Shown piece by piece: positions 51,618-60,717 of a stretch of 64,000 nucleotides of DNA. The notes beneath the pieces are model-generated. The model saw only the letters and a program-made list of their open reading frames with translations, was not told where the DNA came from and did not search any database. The position numbers and the translations under genes are program-made. The stretch spans positions 1,922,001 through 1,986,000 of the forward strand of contig NZ_CP079107.1 in NCBI RefSeq assembly GCF_019285735.1, in the 5' to 3' direction. Source of the stretch: Paeniglutamicibacter sp. Y32M11 (lineage in GTDB: Bacteria; Actinomycetota; Actinomycetes; Actinomycetales; Micrococcaceae). The first letter of the stretch is position 1. The number at the start of each line of letters is the position of its first letter.

Positions 51618-52709
51618 ATGCGCATATACCCCACGATTTTCCGAGTCGTTTTCCAGGGCATGGACCCGGAGAAAGCCCACCATTTATCCTTTAACGCCTT
51701 GCGGCTGGCCGAAAAGTTTGGGGTTTCGGGTGTCTACCGCAAGTTGTGTGCTCCCAAGCCATCCCTGAGCCGCACCGTGATGGGCATCGATTTTCCCTCG
51801 CCCTTTGGGCTCGCAGCCGGATTCGACAAGGAAGGTGCGGGCATCATGGCCCTAGCCGATCTGGGTTTTGGCCATGTGGAGGTTGGCACCATCACCGGAG
51901 CCGCACAGCCGGGCAACGAGCAGCCGCGGCTCTTCCGGCTGGTTGAGGATAAGGCCGTCATCAATCGCATGGGTTTCAACAATGCCGGTGCCCACGCCGT
52001 GGCCCCGCGCATTCGTGACGCTCGGATGCGTTTGAGAAATCGATTTGGCGCCCACCGTCCGATCATTGGGGTGAATATTGGCAAGACCAAGGTGGTGGAG
52101 TTGGATGACGCGATTGCCGACTACCTGATCTCCACCCGTGAGCTTGCCGCTCACGCTGATTATCTGGTGGTGAACGTGTCATCCCCGAACACACCCGGGC
52201 TTCGCCTGTTGCAGGGTGTTGAGACGTTGCGCCCACTGTTGGGAGCCGTAGGTGTTGAGGCTGACCGGGTGGCCGGACGTCACGTGCCGCTGCTGGTGAA
52301 GATCGCGCCGGATCTGACCGATGCTGACATTGCCGACGTCGCCGCACTGGCCACCGAACTGAAGCTTGATGGCATCATTGCCACCAATACCACCATCGCT
52401 CGCGAACCTCTGGTCACCGATGCGTTCAAGGTGGCCGAAATTGGTGCCGGTGGACTTAGCGGTGCCCCCCTGAAGGCTCGTTCGCTGGAAGTACTGAAGG
52501 TACTGCGTGAAAAGGTGCCGGCGGACATGGCCATCATCTCAGTCGGCGGCATTAGCAGCGGTGCAGACGTCATTGAGCGTCTGGCCGCCGGAGCCGACCT
52601 GGTGCAGGGATACACCGCGTTCCTCTACGAGGGACCGGCCTGGGTGCGCAGCATCAATAAGGAGCTGGCCGAGGCCGTTTCCCGCGGCGAACGATTGAGC
52701 GCTAAGTAA
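51618..52709 (+). CDS. pyrD: Quinone-dependent dihydroorotate dehydrogenase (class 2)
   Basis: The enzyme oxidises dihydroorotate to orotate at the membrane using FMN and quinone. The 363-residue protein has the class 2 N-terminal extension (IYPTIFRVVFQGMDPEKAHH), FPSPFGLAAGFDKEG, the catalytic Ser segment VVNVSSPNTPGLR and the FMN-phosphate site SVGGISSGADVIERLAAGADL. ATG 51618 is chosen because AGGAG lies 4-8 bases upstream; the open frame starts earlier but runs through the divergent hydrolase gene. It is separate from carB-pyrF at the left end. Confidence 0.96.
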   Translation: MRIYPTIFRVVFQGMDPEKAHHLSFNALRLAEKFGVSGVYRKLCAPKPSLSRTVMGIDFPSPFGLAAGFDKEGAGIMALADLGFGHVEVGTITGAAQPGNEQPRLFRLVEDKAVINRMGFNNAGAHAVAPRIRDARMRLRNRFGAHRPIIGVNIGKTKVVELDDAIADYLISTRELAAHADYLVVNVSSPNTPGLRLLQGVETLRPLLGAVGVEADRVAGRHVPLLVKIAPDLTDADIADVAALATELKLDGIIATNTTIAREPLVTDAFKVAEIGAGGLSGAPLKARSLEVLKVLREKVPADMAIISVGGISSGADVIERLAAGADLVQGYTAFLYEGPAWVRSINKELAEAVSRGERLSAK

Positions 52710-52721
52710 GAATTCTGTAGC

Positions 52722-52762
52722 CAGCTGGGCCTCCGACGCTTGTTGCGTCGGAGGCCCAGCTG
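52722..52762 (+). terminator. Intrinsic terminator after pyrD
   Basis: A perfect 18-bp stem CAGCTGGGCCTCCGACGC (52722-52739) with its complement (52745-52762) encloses TTGTT and runs into TTTTCG. Confidence 0.92.
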
Positions 52763-52798
52763 TTTTCGCGGCGAACGGCCGGGGCCGGTAAAGCGAAA

Positions 52799-52846
52799 AG
52801 GCGTGTGGCCCCGCACCGGATTAATCCGGTGCGGGGCCACACGCCT
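52799..52846 (-). terminator. 48-bp perfect palindrome, terminator of the DUF3043 gene
   Basis: The 24 bases 52799-52822 are exactly complementary to 52823-52846, giving a 48-bp uninterrupted palindrome centred on GGATTAATCC. It lies 30 bases past the stop of the minus-strand DUF3043 gene and leads into TTTTCGC on that strand, so it should act as its terminator. Confidence 0.8.
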
Positions 52847-52876
52847 GGTGTGGATTATTGAACGCTAGTGCGTGTT

Positions 52877-53458
52877 TTAGCGGGGATCGTCTCCGCGGCG
52901 GACCTGCGGCTTGGGCAGGCGCAGCTTGCGGAACTGCATGCCGCGCATGACGCCGTACCAAATGACGCCGCGCTCTACGGAGCCAAAGCGGGCGATGAGG
53001 CCCTTCTTCAGGCCGCGGGATGCGATGAAGGCCTCGAGGGCCACCAGGACAACCAAGATCCACAGAGCAAAGGTGATGTACACCGTTACCTGCGGGAATT
53101 TGGAAAGGCTCAGTGAAACGATGAGGAAGGCGAATACGGCGAACATCAGGTATTCACCAACCATGAATCGGCGATCCACGAAATCGCGAGCGAAACGCTT
53201 CTGCGGGCCCCGATCGCGGATGGCCATGAATCGCTCATCGCCAGTTTCATTGGCCAAGCGCATGCGGTTTTGCGCTTCGAGTCGCTGTTCGCGTTCGGCC
53301 GCGCGCGCAAGCTTGCGGTCGGTGGGCACCAGGGGGCGCTGATTTTGCGCCTGCTGCACACTTCGTTTAGGGGTCGGGGCATTCTTGCCGACGGGCTTGA
53401 TGGTCTCTTCTGTGGGCGCTTCTACGGAAGCTGCCTGATCTTTCTTGCGTCCAAACAC
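52877..53458 (-). CDS. DUF3043 membrane protein
   Basis: A 193-residue actinobacterial protein of DUF3043, function unknown. The first 85 residues are charged (FGRKKDQAASVE, then a KRFARDFVDRRFMVGEYL junction typical of the family). Two membrane helices follow (near residues 95-115 and 120-145), and the end is basic (FRKLRLPKPQVRRGDDPR). GTG 53458 lies 6 bases from TAGACT (53465-53470, minus strand), indicating a leaderless transcript. It is divergent from the dipeptidase gene with only 70 bases between. Confidence 0.87.
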   Translation of the reverse strand: MFGRKKDQAASVEAPTEETIKPVGKNAPTPKRSVQQAQNQRPLVPTDRKLARAAEREQRLEAQNRMRLANETGDERFMAIRDRGPQKRFARDFVDRRFMVGEYLMFAVFAFLIVSLSLSKFPQVTVYITFALWILVVLVALEAFIASRGLKKGLIARFGSVERGVIWYGVMRGMQFRKLRLPKPQVRRGDDPR

Positions 53459-53528
53459 CGCACCAGTCTAGCGTGCGGGGGCGGTGGGGCAGGCATTGCC
53501 CCGCCCGTACAGTTGTAGGCTTTTCTCT

Positions 53529-54938
53529 ATGACTACCAAGAACACCGACAACACGGCGAACTTTGGCGTTGACCGCGACGCATTGGCCGCCCACGTTGAT
53601 ACAGCTTTTGACCGTATCGTTTCCGAACTGAGCACACTCGTGGCAATTCCGGGTATCGCGTGGGAATCTTTTGATGCGGCCCAGCTGGACCGGAGTGCCG
53701 AGGCCGTCGCGGCGTTGGTGCGCGAAGCCGGCATGGAAAATGTTGAGATTCTCCGCGTCCCCACGGCGAGCGGCGCCATGGGCGGACCTGCCATCGTGGC
53801 TAATCGTCCGGCCCAAGCGGGCAAGCCCACGATTCTGTTGTACGCGCACCATGATGTTCAGCCTCCGGGCGATGAAGCTCTGTGGAACACGTCCCCCTTT
53901 GTCGCCACCGAAATTGACGGTCGACTCTATGGCCGAGGTGCCGCAGATGATAAGGCCGGAATCATGGTGCACATTGCCGCCCTGCGCGCGGTGCTGGACA
54001 GCGTTGAGAACTTCGGCCTCGGCGTCACTTTCTTCCTTGAGGGGGAGGAAGAGGCTGGCTCGCCGAGTTTCCGCCAATTCCTTGAGACCCACCGCGACCG
54101 ACTGGCCGCCGACGTCATCGTCGTGGCCGACTCCAGCAACTGGAAGGTCGGTGTACCGGCACTGACTACCTCGTTGCGCGGAATGGTTGGGGGAGAGGTT
54201 GAGATTCGCGTGCTGGATCATGCCGTTCACTCCGGCATGTTCGGTGGACCACTACTCGATGCACCAACGGTTGCCGCCCGACTGATTGCCACCTTCCATG
54301 ATGAAGCGGGCAACGTAGCCATCAAGGGATTGGTTTCAAACGAGCTGGCCACCGTCGATTACCCGGAAGCGGAATTTCGCAAGGATTCCTCGGTATTGGA
54401 CTCGGTGACGCTGGCCGGTACCGGAAACCTGGCGGATCGCCTATGGAACAAGCCGGCCCTGTCGATCATCGGCATGGACATCCCCTCGGTGGCGGTGTCC
54501 TCTAATACGTTGATTCCATCAACCCGCTTTAAGCTGAGCCTTCGCATGGCGCCGGGACAGGATCCGCAGGCCGCCACGGAGGCGGTACGCGCGCACATCA
54601 TGTCCCAGAATTTGGGTGGAGCCGAGGTGAGCTTCGTGTCCGATGAGAACGGTCAGTCCTTCTCGACCGATACCAGTGCGCCGGCGGCGCAGGCCAGCCT
54701 GTGGGCCCTGGGCGAGGCCTGGGGAGTCCCGGCCGTGGAAACCGGTATTGGTGGATCGATCCCGTTTATCTCCGATCTGTTAGAGGTTTTCCCGGAGGCA
54801 CAGATTCTGGTCACGGGCGTGGAGGATCCGGACTCTCGAGCACATTCGGCTAATGAGTCGCTGCACCTAGGTGACTTCCGTCATGCCATTTTGGCCGAGT
54901 CCCTGCTGATGGCCCGTTTGAACAATTACGGCCTATAA
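53529..54938 (+). CDS. M20 family dipeptidase/peptidase
   Basis: A 469-residue zinc peptidase of family M20. Metal and catalytic segments are present: LLYAHHDVQPPGDEALW, GRGAADDKAGIMVH and FFLEGEEEAGSPSF, and a dimerisation domain is inserted near residues 205-360. It probably cleaves dipeptides in the cytoplasm. ATG 53529 is preceded by TAGGCT (53516-53521) at 7 bases, indicating leaderless translation; no ribosome binding site is seen. The exact substrate is unknown. Confidence 0.92.
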   Translation: MTTKNTDNTANFGVDRDALAAHVDTAFDRIVSELSTLVAIPGIAWESFDAAQLDRSAEAVAALVREAGMENVEILRVPTASGAMGGPAIVANRPAQAGKPTILLYAHHDVQPPGDEALWNTSPFVATEIDGRLYGRGAADDKAGIMVHIAALRAVLDSVENFGLGVTFFLEGEEEAGSPSFRQFLETHRDRLAADVIVVADSSNWKVGVPALTTSLRGMVGGEVEIRVLDHAVHSGMFGGPLLDAPTVAARLIATFHDEAGNVAIKGLVSNELATVDYPEAEFRKDSSVLDSVTLAGTGNLADRLWNKPALSIIGMDIPSVAVSSNTLIPSTRFKLSLRMAPGQDPQAATEAVRAHIMSQNLGGAEVSFVSDENGQSFSTDTSAPAAQASLWALGEAWGVPAVETGIGGSIPFISDLLEVFPEAQILVTGVEDPDSRAHSANESLHLGDFRHAILAESLLMARLNNYGL

Positions 54939-55046
54939 CGAACACGGGACACAACCGCGACAGCATTTGTTTGCTCGTCGTACCATTGAAGATGAGGGGC
55001 AGCGCTTGAGGCGTCGCCCAAGTGAGCAGTATATGGAGGATTACAC

Positions 55047-55421
55047 ATGACAACTGCAGCAAATGAGACCACCGCAGACCCGACCGAGCTTTCGACCCAC
55101 CAGGTCCAGCTCACGGATGTTGCAGCGGGAAAGGTCCGCTCATTGCTTGAGCAAGAGGGACGCACCGATCTTCGTTTGCGTGTCGCTGTCCAGCCGGGCG
55201 GCTGCTCTGGCCTGATTTACCAGCTTTACTTTGACGAGCGCCTGCTTGAGGGCGACGCCGTTAAGGATTACGACGGTGTTGAGGTCGTAGTCGATAAGAT
55301 GAGCGTTCCTTACCTGGATGGCGCATCAATCGACTTTGAGGACACCATCTCAAAGCAGGGCTTCACCATCGATAACCCTTCCGCCGGTGGGTCTTGCGCC
55401 TGTGGAGATTCCTTCCACTAA
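55047..55421 (+). CDS. erpA: Iron-sulfur cluster insertion protein (IscA/ErpA family)
   Basis: A 124-residue A-type iron-sulfur carrier. It has the three ligand cysteines in the family spacing, PGGCSGLIY near residue 52 and SCACGDSF at the C-terminus (CxC). It hands clusters to respiratory and metabolic enzymes. GGAGG lies upstream of ATG 55047. It is located just before the oxidase genes ctaC-ctaD-ctaF, a common actinobacterial arrangement. The symbol erpA is by family similarity; other A-type names are possible. Confidence 0.92.
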   Translation: MTTAANETTADPTELSTHQVQLTDVAAGKVRSLLEQEGRTDLRLRVAVQPGGCSGLIYQLYFDERLLEGDAVKDYDGVEVVVDKMSVPYLDGASIDFEDTISKQGFTIDNPSAGGSCACGDSFH

Positions 55422-55626
55422 GCCGGAACCAATTGCACCGCCCATACGTTGAGTCATCTTCGTACCTGGGCGGTGTTTTGGTCGGCATTCGAGCACCCGA
55501 GAGGGTAAGCTCTACGGTAAGTAGTAAAACTATGGTTTTCTTCGACCTCATCAGCGTTGATTCACTTGAGTCCGGCCGCTGGGCGTCGAAGACTCATTCA
55601 GCACCAACAAAGAGGAAGGGCCGTCT

Positions 55627-56502
55627 GTGAGTTCGCAAGACCGAACCAGCAGCCGCGGTAAAGGTGTAGCCAAAGTCTTGGCTATCGCCGGCGCTGGCGC
55701 GTTGTTGTTGACGGGATGTTCGGAGCAAGTCCAGCGAGGTTGGCTCCCGAACGTCGAACGTGACACCACCAACCACACCGGTATGATCCAGGATCTCTGG
55801 GTTAACACGTGGATTACCGTACTTCTGATCGGTATCCTGACGTGGGGCCTGATGCTTTGGTGCATCATTGCCTACCGCCGCCGCAAGAATGACACTGGCT
55901 ACCCGCGCCAGCTCAGCTACAACTTGCCGCTTGAAATCTTCTACACGGCCGTGCCTCTGGTACTCGTCCTGACGTTCTTCACGTTTGCAGACGGTGCCGA
56001 GAAGTCGATCAATACCGTCGTGGATTCCGAGCTTGTTGTTGACGTCCGTGCCAAGCAGTGGGCATGGGACTACAACTACAGCTACAAGGGTCAGGAAAAT
56101 TACGAGGCAACGACTCAGGCTCACCTCACCGGCAAGGAAGGCGTTGAGGAAACTCTCCCCGTCCTGTACCTGCCGGTTGGAAAGACTGTGACGCTTGAGC
56201 TGAATAGCCGCGACGTTATTCACTCGTTCTGGGTTCCTGCATTCTTGCAGAAGCTTGACATGATCCCGGGCAAGACCAACTACATTTATCTCACCCCGCA
56301 GGTCGAAGGAACATTCGACGGCAAGTGTGCAGAGCTCTGTGGTGAGTACCACTCCGAGATGCTCTTCAACGTGAAGGTAGTACCGGAAGCCGAATTCGTC
56401 GCTCACATGGCAACCTTGCCTGAGGGTCACATCGGCGCCGAGTACGATCGCCAGCCGGGCACGGTCAACCAGACCAAAGCCGCCCACACGGAAGGAGAGT
56501 AA
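55627..56502 (+). CDS. ctaC: Cytochrome c oxidase subunit II
   Basis: Subunit II of the aa3-type oxidase carries the CuA centre that receives electrons from cytochrome c. The 291-residue protein has a lipoprotein-type signal ending LLLTGC (Cys near residue 31), two membrane helices (residues about 55-80 and 100-120) and an external cupredoxin domain with VIHSFWVPAF and the CuA ligands CAELCGEYHSEM. GTG 55627 is preceded by GAGGAAGGG. ctaD follows after 6 bases. Confidence 0.96.
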   Translation: MSSQDRTSSRGKGVAKVLAIAGAGALLLTGCSEQVQRGWLPNVERDTTNHTGMIQDLWVNTWITVLLIGILTWGLMLWCIIAYRRRKNDTGYPRQLSYNLPLEIFYTAVPLVLVLTFFTFADGAEKSINTVVDSELVVDVRAKQWAWDYNYSYKGQENYEATTQAHLTGKEGVEETLPVLYLPVGKTVTLELNSRDVIHSFWVPAFLQKLDMIPGKTNYIYLTPQVEGTFDGKCAELCGEYHSEMLFNVKVVPEAEFVAHMATLPEGHIGAEYDRQPGTVNQTKAAHTEGE

Positions 56503-56508
56503 TCCGTC

Positions 56509-58227
56509 GTGACTACTTACGAATACGCAACGGACGAGGCCACTAGCCTCGCGCCTCGCGTGGTGCCGGTATCCAAGGGACGGATCTTCGTCAACTGGAT
56601 CACCTCCACCGACCACAAGACCATCGGGTACATGTACCTGATCATGTCGTTCATCTTCTTCTGCATCGGTGGCGTCATGGCACTGGTGATCCGCGCCGAG
56701 CTCTTTGAGCCCGGTATGCAGATCTTGCAGACCAAGGAACAGTACAACCAGCTGTTCACCATGCACGGCACCATCATGTTGTTGATGTTCGCAACCCCGT
56801 TGTTCGCGGGCTTCGCCAACGTCATGATGCCGCTGCAAATCGGTGCACCGGATGTGGCCTTCCCGCGTTTGAACGCACTGGCCTTCTGGTTCTTCGCCTT
56901 CGGCTCGACCATCGCCGTCTCCGGTTACCTCACCCCACAGGGTGCGGCTTCCTTCGGTTGGTTCGCTTACGCGCCGCTGTCGAACACCACCTTTAGCCCC
57001 GGCGTCGGTGGAGACCTCTGGGTCTTCGGTCTGGCTCTCTCGGGCTTCGGTACCATCCTTGGTGCGGTCAACTTCATCACCACGATCATCTGCTTGCGCG
57101 CACCGGGTATGACCATGTGGCGCATGTCGATCTTCACCTGGAACACGTTGATCACCGGCATCCTGATCCTGATGGCCTTCCCGCCATTGGCAGCAGCTCT
57201 GTTCGCACTTGGTGCCGACAGGCGTTTCGGGGCCCACGTCTTTGATCCCGAATCGGGCGGCCCAGTCTTGTGGCAGCACCTGTTCTGGTTCTTCGGCCAC
57301 CCCGAGGTTTACATCATTGCCTTGCCGTTCTTCGGCATCGTCTCTGAGATCTTCCCGGTCTTCTCCCGCAAGCCGATCTTCGGCTACAAGGGTCTGATCT
57401 TCGCCACCATCTCGATCGCGGCACTGTCCGTATCGGTATGGGCCCACCACATGTACGTCACCGGCTCGGTCATGCTTCCGTTCTTCGGCTTCATGACGAT
57501 GTTGATCGCCGTACCCACGGGTGTGAAGTTCTTCAACTGGATCGGCACCATGTGGCGAGGCTCGATCACCTTCGAAACCCCGATGCTCTGGAGCATCGGT
57601 TTCATGGTGACCTTCCTCTTCGGTGGTCTCACCGGTATTATCCTGGCGGCCCCGCCGCTGGACTTCCACGTCTCGGACACCTACTTCGTGGTTGCTCACT
57701 TCCACTACGTGGTCTTCGGTACCGTGGTATTCGCTATGTTCGCCGGATTCTACTTCTGGTGGCCGAAGTGGACCGGCAAGATGCTCAACGAGCGCTTGGG
57801 CAAGATCCACTTCTGGTTGCTGTTCGTCGGCTTCCACGGCACGTTCCTGATCCAGCACTGGTTGGGTGTTCTGGGCATGCCGCGTCGTTACGCCGACTAC
57901 ATGCCGGAAGACGGGTTCACCACCATGAACCAGTTCTCCACCATCTTCGCCTTCATCCTGGGTATGTCAATGATCCCGTTCTTCTGGAACGTTTGGACCA
58001 CACACCGCCACGGTAAGAAGATCCACGTGGATGATCCTTGGGGCTTTGGTGCATCGCTGGAGTGGGCAACTTCTTGCCCGCCGCCGCGCCACAACTTCCA
58101 CTCGATCCCGCGTATTCGTTCCGAGCGTCCGGCTCTTGACCTGCACCACCCGGAACTGAGCGCACGCTCGACTCCGGAAACCGCAGTTGCCAAGATCTTC
58201 GGCCCGGCTGACCAGAAGGATAAGTAG
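56509..58227 (+). CDS. ctaD: Cytochrome c oxidase subunit I
   Basis: The catalytic subunit with low-spin heme a and the heme a3-CuB centre, which pumps protons. The 572-residue protein has twelve membrane helices. Heme and CuB ligands are visible in [24 protein letters not shown] (cross-linked His-Tyr), [10 protein letters not shown] and [13 protein letters not shown] 56509 gives the expected N-terminus, and AAGGAGAG lies upstream. It sits between ctaC and ctaF in one operon. Confidence 0.97.
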   Translation: MTTYEYATDEATSLAPRVVPVSKGRIFVNWITSTDHKTIGYMYLIMSFIFFCIGGVMALVIRAELFEPGMQILQTKEQYNQLFTMHGTIMLLMFATPLFAGFANVMMPLQIGAPDVAFPRLNALAFWFFAFGSTIAVSGYLTPQGAASFGWFAYAPLSNTTFSPGVGGDLWVFGLALSGFGTILGAVNFITTIICLRAPGMTMWRMSIFTWNTLITGILILMAFPPLAAALFALGADRRFGAHVFDPESGGPVLWQHLFWFFGHPEVYIIALPFFGIVSEIFPVFSRKPIFGYKGLIFATISIAALSVSVWAHHMYVTGSVMLPFFGFMTMLIAVPTGVKFFNWIGTMWRGSITFETPMLWSIGFMVTFLFGGLTGIILAAPPLDFHVSDTYFVVAHFHYVVFGTVVFAMFAGFYFWWPKWTGKMLNERLGKIHFWLLFVGFHGTFLIQHWLGVLGMPRRYADYMPEDGFTTMNQFSTIFAFILGMSMIPFFWNVWTTHRHGKKIHVDDPWGFGASLEWATSCPPPRHNFHSIPRIRSERPALDLHHPELSARSTPETAVAKIFGPADQKDK

Positions 58228-58229
58228 AG

Positions 58230-58631
58230 ATGAAAGTAGAGTCTTGGCTCTTCCTCGGCGGAATCTTCTTCTTCACGCCGGTCGGAATCGTTTACGGATA
58301 CATGGTTGATTGGAAGGAGCCGGTCGGTTTCCTCGCCCTCTTCCTCCTCTCGGGCATGTGCATCCTCATCGGTTGGTACCTGCTGTTCACCGCGAAGCGC
58401 GTTGGTCCTCGTCCCGAGGACCGTCTTGATGGGGAAATCCACGAGAACGCCGGATCCATCGGAGTCTTCGCTCCGTGGAGCTGGTGGCCGCTGATCCTCG
58501 GTACGGGCGCCGCTATCGGCTTTGCCGGTTTGGCCCTGGGCTTCTGGGTAATGTTCGTCGGAGTCGGCTTCACCATCATTGCGTTGGTCGGCTGGGTCTA
58601 CGAATTTAGTCGCGGTAACCACGCCCACTAG
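58230..58631 (+). CDS. ctaF: Cytochrome c oxidase subunit IV (actinobacterial type)
   Basis: A 133-residue membrane subunit specific to the actinobacterial bc1-aa3 supercomplex. It has four hydrophobic segments and the conserved EDRLDGEIHENAGSIGVFAPWSWWP loop (in two parts: EDRLDGEIHENAGSIG, then FAPWSWWP). ATG 58230 lies 2 bases after the ctaD stop, and AGAG precedes it. A hairpin terminator follows 30 bases after its stop. Confidence 0.94.
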   Translation: MKVESWLFLGGIFFFTPVGIVYGYMVDWKEPVGFLALFLLSGMCILIGWYLLFTAKRVGPRPEDRLDGEIHENAGSIGVFAPWSWWPLILGTGAAIGFAGLALGFWVMFVGVGFTIIALVGWVYEFSRGNHAH

Positions 58632-58661
58632 TACGGGCGTTGTGCTGAAATACTGATCCCA

Positions 58662-58710
58662 TCAAGAGCGGTGCTTCTTCCCCTAAAGGGGAGTGAAGCA
58701 CCGCTCTTGA
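58662..58710 (+). terminator. Terminator after ctaF
   Basis: TCAAGAGCGGTGCTTC (58662-58677) pairs with GAAGCACCGCTCTTGA (58695-58710), with an inner CCCCT/GGGG stem around AAA. It ends the ctaC-ctaD-ctaF transcript. Confidence 0.85.
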
Positions 58711-58793
58711 CGTTTAACGGCCCGGGCCAACAATGCGAGAGAATGGAAACATAAGGGGTGTCGGAAGACGCTCACCCCAACGATGGAGTATCG

Positions 58794-59579
58794 ATGAAAC
58801 CCTACGCGCCACGACCCAAGGTCAACGGGCTGATCGACGAGAATTCGTCGGTGAGCAAATACCGACAGATTCGCGAGATCTTGCGAACCCATGCCAAGAC
58901 GGTGTGCCAACCCGGGTACCGCCTGCCGCCGGAACGCGAACTTGCCGAAGGATTCAACGTTGCCCGCAAGACACTGCGTCAGGCCATCGATTCGTTGGTG
59001 GAGGAAACCGTACTCACACGCGTCGTGGGCGTGGGGACCTTCGTTTCGCACCCCAAAGTTGACCTCCAGATCCGGCTGAACTCCTACAGTGAGGAGATGG
59101 TCAGGCGCGGTATGGTGCCAGATGCGCACGTCTTGCGCTTTGACGAGGTACCGGCCTCCAGTAGCCTCTCGCGGCATATGGAGATCGACGAAGGCACCAT
59201 GGTCATCCGCTTTAGCCGCCTTTTGTTGGCCGATGGCAAACCCATGAGTTTGGATGAGAACTTCCTGCCCAGCGAATTGGTGCCCGGCTTCCTCAACGAC
59301 ACCCCACCCATTTCTCTTTATCAGTCCTTGCATGAACGCTATGGGCTGGTTCTGGAATGGGGAGAGGATCAGATTGAAAGCACCGCGGCCAGTGCCGAAC
59401 ACGCGAGCCTGCTGCAGGTAGACGTCGGCTTCCCGTTGCTGCGGATCACGCGCTACGCGTTTGTTGGGGAGGGACTGGTTGATTATTCGGTCTCGCTTTA
59501 CCGCTCGGATCGATACAAGCTATTTGTTCCGTTGCAGCGTCAGGGCAGCCGCAGCCCGCGATACACCACCATGCGCTAA
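58794..59579 (+). CDS. GntR family regulator with UTRA domain
   Basis: A 261-residue HutC/DasR-type regulator. The GntR winged helix is at residues about 20-90 (YRQIREILRTHAKTV, LPPERELAEGFNVARKTLRQ), followed by a UTRA ligand-binding domain (FLPSELVPGFLNDTPPISLY). Such proteins often sense amino sugars or other small metabolites. ATG 58794 is chosen because GGAG lies 6-9 bases upstream; GTG 58758 is possible. Its targets are not evident: no sugar-use gene is adjacent, and the following 1.1 kb lack a recognisable gene. Confidence 0.88.
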   Translation: MKPYAPRPKVNGLIDENSSVSKYRQIREILRTHAKTVCQPGYRLPPERELAEGFNVARKTLRQAIDSLVEETVLTRVVGVGTFVSHPKVDLQIRLNSYSEEMVRRGMVPDAHVLRFDEVPASSSLSRHMEIDEGTMVIRFSRLLLADGKPMSLDENFLPSELVPGFLNDTPPISLYQSLHERYGLVLEWGEDQIESTAASAEHASLLQVDVGFPLLRITRYAFVGEGLVDYSVSLYRSDRYKLFVPLQRQGSRSPRYTTMR

Positions 59580-60717
59580 CAACCTGCGGCGGGTGCCCGG
59601 CACGTTACTAGTTGCCCGTCTCGAATCTCGTGTGGCACGTTGGATTCCGTCATCATGGTGCCCACGGGCCACACCCCATGCCGGTATGGCTGGCCCATCT
59701 GCCCAGTATGATTCCGAGCTGACATCCCGATTGCTTCCAACGGCCTGGCTGAGGGCAGGATTGGGCCCATCCATGACGCCGCCGGTTATCTGCAGCCCCA
59801 TTCGGGCCAAGAAACCTCTACGTTGTTTGGTAGGTCATCATGGCTGGTTTCGGAGCAGAGGTTCCTCGAGTCTTCGGTTTCACGGCCTAAGCCACGAAGC
59901 CGACGACGTCGTACCGTGGGTGCGGTCTTCAATGGATACGTTGAGCGACACAAAATAGAGCTCCGTCGAATGCTCTCATATACGAGGTCCATCACCAGGA
60001 TGCCTTCGTCCGTCTGCAAGGCGAGCATTTGGAGTCCATGTCCGCTCTGGGGTCTGTAACCTCGTGAACGGCCATCCACGGGCGCTTCGGACCCTTTCGG
60101 AGATCACCACGCGCTACGACGTGGCCGGTCCATGCCATAGAGCGTCGTCCGTGCCATCTCCAGAGCGGAGCCAAGCTTGCCACCGGCGTCGGTCCGCGGG
60201 GCCATCGCTGGGTGGCAACGGCAGTTACCACGCAAGGCCGATGGCTCGACGCCGTGGGTATATCCCATGGGCCCGTCACATCTGCGGGGAGTGAACGGCC
60301 GCGTCGAACATCCTCTGGCGGACGCGCCAGACCGTTGGTTAGGCCTGGTCTACGTCTCTGGAGTGTCTGGACGGTTGCCGTGAACCGGTCATGATCTTTG
60401 TGCGCGGTGGTCCAGCGTCTTCTTGGCCGGTGACCAGTAGGCCATCGGTGGGACATGGTCGCGGCCGCCCAGGGACGCCTTCTATTGACGGTGGCTGCCA
60501 ATGTCCCAGAGGCAAATTGCGCGGTGTCCTCTCCGTGCTCAAATCTAGATCTCAAACCTAGGCACGTGCGTCTTTCAGAGGTTCCCTCGGAGCAGGGGGA
60601 GGAGGTATGCCCAGAAAATCGAATCGATAGGCAAGCTGGGTGTAGCCTGTACCGGTGGAAACGAGACTGTTCCGTCCGCGGCCTCATACCCCACACCCCG
60701 GGAAAGGTACCTTTTAC
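59580..60717. other. 1.1-kb stretch without a recognisable gene
   Basis: Several long frames are open on both strands here, as expected in GC-rich DNA, but none resembles a protein family or has a start signal. On the minus strand two successive frames in the same register (60079-59786 and 59770-59576) are separated by one stop, which could mean a decayed gene. TAGCCT at 60643-60648 is a good -10 for the membrane protein gene at 60718. Confidence 0.5.

Noticed and set aside
55594-57858. 754-codon minus-strand frame antisense to ctaC and ctaD
   Set aside because: The plus-strand genes are unmistakable; the antisense product is a His/Glu/Arg-rich artefact of codon bias.
59992-60696. 234-codon minus-strand frame in the gap before the membrane protein
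   Set aside because: Translation is Arg/Pro/Thr/Trp-rich with no domain, no ribosome site and no promoter; typical random GC-rich frame.
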